From: Aeromonas veronii
GTDB taxonomy: Bacteria; Pseudomonadota; Gammaproteobacteria; Enterobacterales; Aeromonadaceae
NCBI GenBank assembly: GCA_041319085.1
Contig: CP101033.1
Coordinates: 3,250,501-3,314,500, forward strand
Length of the DNA stretch: 64,000 nt
Direction of reading: 5' to 3'
Shown here: positions 59,778 through 64,000 of the stretch, piece after piece
Layout: each line of letters begins with the position of its first letter
How positions within the stretch are numbered: the first letter of the stretch is position 1
Notes under the pieces: generated by a model
Database searches by the model: none
The model's input: the letters and a program-made list of their open reading frames with translations, nothing else
Told to the model about the DNA's origin: nothing
Position numbers and translations under genes: made by a program

Positions 59778-61742
59778 TCACGCCAGATAGCTGGCAGCAA
59801 ACTCCGCCGGCGGCAGGGGGCGGCTGAACAGATAGCCCTGTAGCCGATCACACCCCGTCTCGGTCAGCCACTGCTGCTGCTCGGGCGTCTCCACCCCTTC
59901 GGCGGTGATCCGGATCCCCAGCTCATGGCCCAACCCGATCACCGAACGCACGATGGCGGTGGTTGTGGTATTGCTGACCAGCCCCTGGGTGAAGCTGCGA
60001 TCCAGCTTAAGGGTCGCCACTTGCAAACGCGGCAAATAGGCCAGCGAGCAGTACCCGGTGCCGAAGTCATCGATAGCCAGCTGAAAACCGGCGGCGATCA
60101 GGTTGGCGAGGTTGGTCTCAATCTCGTCGGCGTTCTCCATCAGCACCCCTTCGGTGATCTCTAGCTCCAGCTGACTGGGCTTGAGGCCATGGCGAACGAT
60201 ACAGGTAGAGACCCGTTCACAGAGCGCCGGATCACGGAACTGCAGCGGCGAGAGGTTGATGGAGAGCACCATATCCGGCTGCGCGGTTTGCCACTGCGCC
60301 AGCTGGGCACACCCCAGCTCCAGCATCAACTGGCCAAGTTGGCCGATGATCCCCATCTCTTCCGCCAACGGAATGAACTCGTCGGGGGAGATCATCCCCA
60401 ACTCGGGATGAGGCCAGCGACAGAGCAGCTCGGCACCGTGCAGCCGATGAGTACGGGTACAGATGATCGGCTGATAGACGGCAACCAGCTGGGCGGACTT
60501 GATGGCGAGCGGCAACTGGGCGGCGATCAGCTGACGCCGCTTGAGCCGGGCATGCAGCTCGGGATCAAACAGGGTGCAGTACTGCTGCTGCCGTTTGCCC
60601 TGCGCCAGCGCAGCCTCGGCATGGCTGAGCAACCGTTCGGCATCGCTTGCCCACCCCTGGGCCAGCCCCAGAAACACCGGGATCTGAATGCGATGCTCTT
60701 CCACCTGATAGTGCTCCATCAACTGCTGCTGCAGATGCTGGCTCCACTCCTGCAATGGCTCGTTGAAATCGGGCAGCAACAGACTGAAGTCATCGGCAGC
60801 GACCCGACAGAGCAGGGAATGTGGTGGCACCAGCTGCTGCAACCGCTTGGCCACCTGGCTGAGCAGGCGGTCGGCAATCCGGATCCCGAAGCGATCGTTG
60901 ATCTCGCGAAAATGGTGCAGATCGATCAGCACCAGCGTGGCGCTGCGGCCCCCCAGATGGCGGCTGGTCTGCAAGAAACGGGAAAGTTTGAGCAGCCCGG
61001 TCAGACTGTCGTAGTGCTGCTCCTGCTGCAACTGCGCCTGAGTTGTGCGCAGGCCGGTGATGTCACGCCCCAGCGTCAGGATCCCGAGAGAGTGGCCATC
61101 ACCATCGGGGACATCGACCCGGGTGATCTGCATGTGTCGCCCTTGCCCGCAGGCATCCAGCAGACAACACTCGCCATGACCCATTCCCTGTGGCGCCGCC
61201 AGCCGGAACGGCAGTTGCTGACCCAGCACCTCATCCGCCCCCTGCCCGATAAAGTCGAGGAATGCCTGATTACACGCCAGCAACACCCCGTTGTGATCAT
61301 CAAAGCGGATCAGGTCAGGAATGGCATCGAGCAGATAACGCTGCAACAACTGCTGCTTTTTGACCGTCTGCTCCAGGCTCTTGCGCTGGGCAATCTCGTT
61401 AACCACACCGAACACCGCGCACGCCTCTCCCTGCGGGGTGTAAAGCGGCACCTTGTGCACCTCCATCCAGCAAGTATTCCCGCCCCGGTCACAATGAAAC
61501 TGCTGATGAAGCATCGGTACGCCCCCGGCAAACAGCTGCTCATCCTCGCGGCGAAACACATCACCCCAGGGCATCTCTGCATCTGTCTTGCCGACCACCT
61601 CGGCTGGCGAGCCGAATCGAGCCTCCTTGGCGAACTCGCGATTGACGAGCAGGTAACGCCCATGGTTATCCCGACAGAAGATACTCATTGGCAATTGGTC
61701 GATGATCAGCTGCAGCAGGTCCGGGGTGAGTATATGAGTCAC
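59778..61742 (-). CDS. PAS-PAS-GGDEF(degenerate)-EAL cyclic-di-GMP phosphodiesterase
   Basis: 654 residues from a GTG at 61742; no ribosome site is clear, but longer frames would overlap the divergent lipoprotein gene. Two PAS domains (from LLQLIIDQLPMSIFCRDNHG and LLDAIPDLIRFDDHNG) precede a GGDEF domain whose motif is degenerate (VAADDF) and an EAL domain: the catalytic Glu in GAELLCRW, NLSPLQF, ELEITEG, IDDFGTGY, LKLDRSF, AEGVE and QGYLFSRPLP are all present. So it should cut c-di-GMP and not make it. PAS domains suggest oxygen, redox or ligand control. Confidence 0.85.
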   Translation of the reverse strand: MTHILTPDLLQLIIDQLPMSIFCRDNHGRYLLVNREFAKEARFGSPAEVVGKTDAEMPWGDVFRREDEQLFAGGVPMLHQQFHCDRGGNTCWMEVHKVPLYTPQGEACAVFGVVNEIAQRKSLEQTVKKQQLLQRYLLDAIPDLIRFDDHNGVLLACNQAFLDFIGQGADEVLGQQLPFRLAAPQGMGHGECCLLDACGQGRHMQITRVDVPDGDGHSLGILTLGRDITGLRTTQAQLQQEQHYDSLTGLLKLSRFLQTSRHLGGRSATLVLIDLHHFREINDRFGIRIADRLLSQVAKRLQQLVPPHSLLCRVAADDFSLLLPDFNEPLQEWSQHLQQQLMEHYQVEEHRIQIPVFLGLAQGWASDAERLLSHAEAALAQGKRQQQYCTLFDPELHARLKRRQLIAAQLPLAIKSAQLVAVYQPIICTRTHRLHGAELLCRWPHPELGMISPDEFIPLAEEMGIIGQLGQLMLELGCAQLAQWQTAQPDMVLSINLSPLQFRDPALCERVSTCIVRHGLKPSQLELEITEGVLMENADEIETNLANLIAAGFQLAIDDFGTGYCSLAYLPRLQVATLKLDRSFTQGLVSNTTTTAIVRSVIGLGHELGIRITAEGVETPEQQQWLTETGCDRLQGYLFSRPLPPAEFAASYLA

Positions 61743-61918
61743 AGGGGCGCTTATGGAGGAATTTCGAGCAAATCTATGATAGCAAACCCATTTTGTAAAG
61801 CGCCCCGACCACCTCCCCATGACACCGGACGCAGGATGGTTGCTGACAGAGATTGTCGCTCCGGCGATAATAGGCGCCGGTTGGCCAATGGCCTGGTGAT
61901 ATGGACGAGAGAGACAAG

Positions 61919-62413
61919 ATGAAAAAGATGATGGGGAGTGCCTTGGCGCTGCTGCTGGTTGGTTGTGCTGGTGACAATAACGGCGGTGAGGAGTATCGCT
62001 ACAACCCGCCAATTGCCAAGGCAACCAACAACACTCAGGAGATGGCGATCCCGGTGGATCTGGTGTGGGCACGCGCCGAGAAGTGGTTCACCGATCACGG
62101 CCTCACCATCGAAAACAGCCAGCGAGGTTCCGGCCTGATGACCGCCAATGTCAACCAGTCCGCCGACGGGCTGGAGTGGCTGGACTGCGGCACCCTGGGT
62201 TCCAAAGTCGCACTGGGCAACCCGAACCTGCAGATCAACCTGATCATCACCCAGAGCGGCAACAGCAGCGTGGCGACCGTCAACGTCAAGGGCAACACCG
62301 AGCTGTTCTTCGTTGAATCCTCAGGAGAGCGCGTCCCGGCCTCGTCCATCAAGCCGGTCTGTGTCTCCCGCGGCACCCTGGAGCAGAGCCTGTTCGCCAC
62401 CCTCGGCAACTGA
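61919..62413 (+). CDS. Lipoprotein, NlpC/BamC-like sandwich, unknown
   Basis: 164 residues from MKKMMGSALALLLVGCAGD (ATG at 61919, GAGAGACAAG upstream). Lipobox LVGC gives Cys16. The mature part has an EMAIPVDLVWARAEKWFTDH segment and GLTIENSQRGSGLMTANV, a pattern like the small BamC-type or DUF-type envelope domains. Function unknown. Confidence 0.72.
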   Translation: MKKMMGSALALLLVGCAGDNNGGEEYRYNPPIAKATNNTQEMAIPVDLVWARAEKWFTDHGLTIENSQRGSGLMTANVNQSADGLEWLDCGTLGSKVALGNPNLQINLIITQSGNSSVATVNVKGNTELFFVESSGERVPASSIKPVCVSRGTLEQSLFATLGN

Positions 62414-62432
62414 TTTCGCTTCCCTGCAAAGT

Positions 62433-62465
62433 AAAAAAAGCGGCAGATTGCTCTGCCGCTTTTTT
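62433..62465. terminator. Convergent terminator after the lipoprotein gene
   Basis: AAAAAAGCGGCAG pairs with CTGCCGCTTTTTT. Confidence 0.9.
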
Positions 62466-62480
62466 AGCCTCGAATCGGGC

Positions 62481-64000
62481 TTACTTGTCGATATCGAGCA
62501 TATTGTTGGCCAACATGTAGTCGATCACCTGACTGGCACTTGACGCACTGTTACCGGTCAGACTTGCAAAACTATGGCCGGACAACACGATTTCCTGGGT
62601 AGCTGGGCCACCCTGCGACTCGCTAACCTTGAAATGCACGCCTTGGCTATCTTCAAACACAGACAACAAACCTTTCAATGACGATTCATTTTTAGACCCA
62701 TCATGATCCAGCAGATCGCTCAGGTCCAGCTTGTCACCTTCTGCCTTGGAGAAGTCGACCACGTAATCCTTGGCGACGCTGCCCGTAGCGGTATCGCCCT
62801 GCAGCCAGGTGAAGGTATCGGCGCCGCTATCCCCCTTGAGGATGTCATTGCCAAGCCCGCCGACCAGAGTGTCATTGCCCAAACCTCCACTCAGGGTATC
62901 GTTGCCGGCCCCGCCATACAGGGTATCGTTGCCACTGCCACCAAAGAGCTGGTCATCGCCCAGGCCGCCGAGCAGTATGTCGTCACCGGCACCGCCGAAC
63001 AGGATGTCGTTGCCAGCACCACCATCCAGAATATCGTTGCCACCCTGACCGAACAGGATGTCGTTACCATCCCCGCCGATCAGCACATCTGCCTTGTCAT
63101 TGCTGGAAGACTGATCGAACTCGCTGGCGTGGTCCGTGATGTAGTCATGGACCTGGGCATCGGTCACCAAACCTGCGCTCAGCTTGCCGGCCACATACTG
63201 CTTGATGGCCGCGTAGCCTTCACCGTTGATGCCGGCAAAATGGATGGCATCACCGAACAGGATGTCGTCACCGGCACCGCCGTCGATCCGGTCGCTGCCC
63301 GGCAGGTTGTTCACCGAGGTACCCAGGATGGCGTTGGCCAGGTCACTGGCATTGACACCGGTCATGATGACACCATCGGAGTCGTAGGACTTGAGATCGT
63401 TGTAGGAGATGCTGGCCCCTAGGCCGATCGCCTCTACCGTAACCCCCATCCCTGTCAGCAAGCCAAAACCAGCTACCGAGTTGCTGATGGTTGAGCTGGA
63501 GGTAGTGCTGCCATCACCATCCAGTGTTGAGTAGGTATATCCCCCCCTGCCATCCGGACGCATAAAACCGATCGGGCTGTTGTATCTGCCATCGGCATAT
63601 ACTCGGCCCGCGCTGTCGATAATGGTGTAACCATTCGAGCTATACACCCGACCCGGAACATAGGTGCCACCAAGCAGACTGTTGAGATAGACGTCATAGC
63701 TGTTGCCGGAGAAATTCAATACTCTCGGGTTGGAGCCTTCGTTACCGAGGTAATAAGTCGGTTTACCATCAGTAATGAAGTAGGTCAGGTTCTTGGCATT
63801 GGTGTTGTTCTGTACGGTCGAGCTGTTGAACCAGTTGGCAACCGTCTTGAACACATCTTCATAGTTGGTTCCCCCCCCGCTACTCATGGAATCGATGACA
63901 GACTGCAGCTGACTCAAGGCATTGCTGTCCTTCAGGTTCACACTAATACTGGCATTCGACAGGGCATCGAAGTCAACCAGCATGATGTTGACTGTACCAG
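62481..64000 (-). CDS. RTX/VWA repeat protein, C-terminal part (type I secreted adhesin-like)
   Basis: The frame is open to the right edge; about 506 codons are seen. The first visible part ([24 protein letters not shown]) is the end of a VWA domain. Residues 250-420 of the visible part hold some nine RTX units of GGxGxDxLxG type (for example [20 protein letters not shown]), which bind Ca2+. The C-terminus ([16 protein letters not shown], then [21 protein letters not shown]) is the secretion signal of T1SS-linked large repeat proteins. Such proteins act as biofilm or host adhesins. Start and N-terminal repeats lie outside the window. Confidence 0.9.
   Translation of the reverse strand, partial: GTVNIMLVDFDALSNASISVNLKDSNALSQLQSVIDSMSSGGGTNYEDVFKTVANWFNSSTVQNNTNAKNLTYFITDGKPTYYLGNEGSNPRVLNFSGNSYDVYLNSLLGGTYVPGRVYSSNGYTIIDSAGRVYADGRYNSPIGFMRPDGRGGYTYSTLDGDGSTTSSSTISNSVAGFGLLTGMGVTVEAIGLGASISYNDLKSYDSDGVIMTGVNASDLANAILGTSVNNLPGSDRIDGGAGDDILFGDAIHFAGINGEGYAAIKQYVAGKLSAGLVTDAQVHDYITDHASEFDQSSSNDKADVLIGGDGNDILFGQGGNDILDGGAGNDILFGGAGDDILLGGLGDDQLFGGSGNDTLYGGAGNDTLSGGLGNDTLVGGLGNDILKGDSGADTFTWLQGDTATGSVAKDYVVDFSKAEGDKLDLSDLLDHDGSKNESSLKGLLSVFEDSQGVHFKVSESQGGPATQEIVLSGHSFASLTGNSASSASQVIDYMLANNMLDIDK

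Noticed and set aside
62770..63300. Regular 27-base repeats that could look like a CRISPR array
   Set aside because: They are in-frame RTX codons with no unique spacers, translated as GGxGxDxLx units.

Overview
The window reads as a chromosomal segment of a gamma-proteobacterium, most likely Aeromonas. The GC content is high. The order fkpA/slyX/slyD/yheV, then yheT, yheU, prkB, yhfA, crp, resembles that of enteric bacteria with extra genes inserted. The heme locus is of the hut/hug type, there is an Aeromonas-sized prolyl aminopeptidase (424 aa), and a LuxO-like regulator is present. Species was not determined.

Layout. 1-1717: start of a TRAP-transporter binding protein and an MFS permease. 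1809-1914: a possible C-rich small RNA. 2008-10306: heme acquisition, with an outer-membrane TonB receptor, ChaN-type lipoprotein, HutZ/HutX and the HmuTUV ABC importer around a strong Fur box. 10514-14025: secreted nuclease/phosphatase-like lipoprotein, pepE, alr. 14083-15791: dnaB, followed downstream by two additional diverged copies of its own 3' end. 16155-24543: Tim44-like, DUF2956, TPR, LuxO-like, fkpA, WD40 lipoprotein, slyX, slyD, yheV. 24698-38650: cheV, yheT, a diguanylate cyclase, yheU, prkB, lipoproteins, yhfA, crp, rlmA, a porin, an L,D-transpeptidase-like protein, usp, and psuK-psuG. 38931-55666: an aryl polyene (APE) cluster: a divergent methyltransferase and a 17-gene operon in which almost every gene overlaps the next. 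55710-57209: an IS50/Tn5-like insertion sequence sitting exactly in the loop of the terminator that closed the APE operon. 57257-64000: prolyl aminopeptidase, tRNA-Phe and tRNA-Asn, rraB, a PAS/GGDEF/EAL protein, a lipoprotein, and the C-terminal part of a large RTX/VWA secreted protein running off the end.

How the genes work together. Iron starvation should relieve Fur repression and switch on heme uptake at both the receptor and the hutXZ/hmuTUV promoter. The APE operon contains a complete type II fatty-acid/polyketide-like set (two ACPs, two ketosynthases plus a chain-length factor, ketoreductase, two dehydratases, thioesterase), a starter route (aromatic ammonia-lyase plus AMP ligase) and export/attachment functions (LolA-like, MMPL, DUF3261 lipoprotein, glycosyltransferase-acyltransferase fusion), giving an outer-membrane aryl polyene pigment.

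The least ordinary structures are the serial dnaB tails (probable scars of integrative elements that replace the gene's 3' end), the IS50-like insertion that splits a terminator and carries its own inward-reading terminator, the candidate anti-Shine-Dalgarno small RNA, and a frameshifted gene remnant beside the APE cluster.
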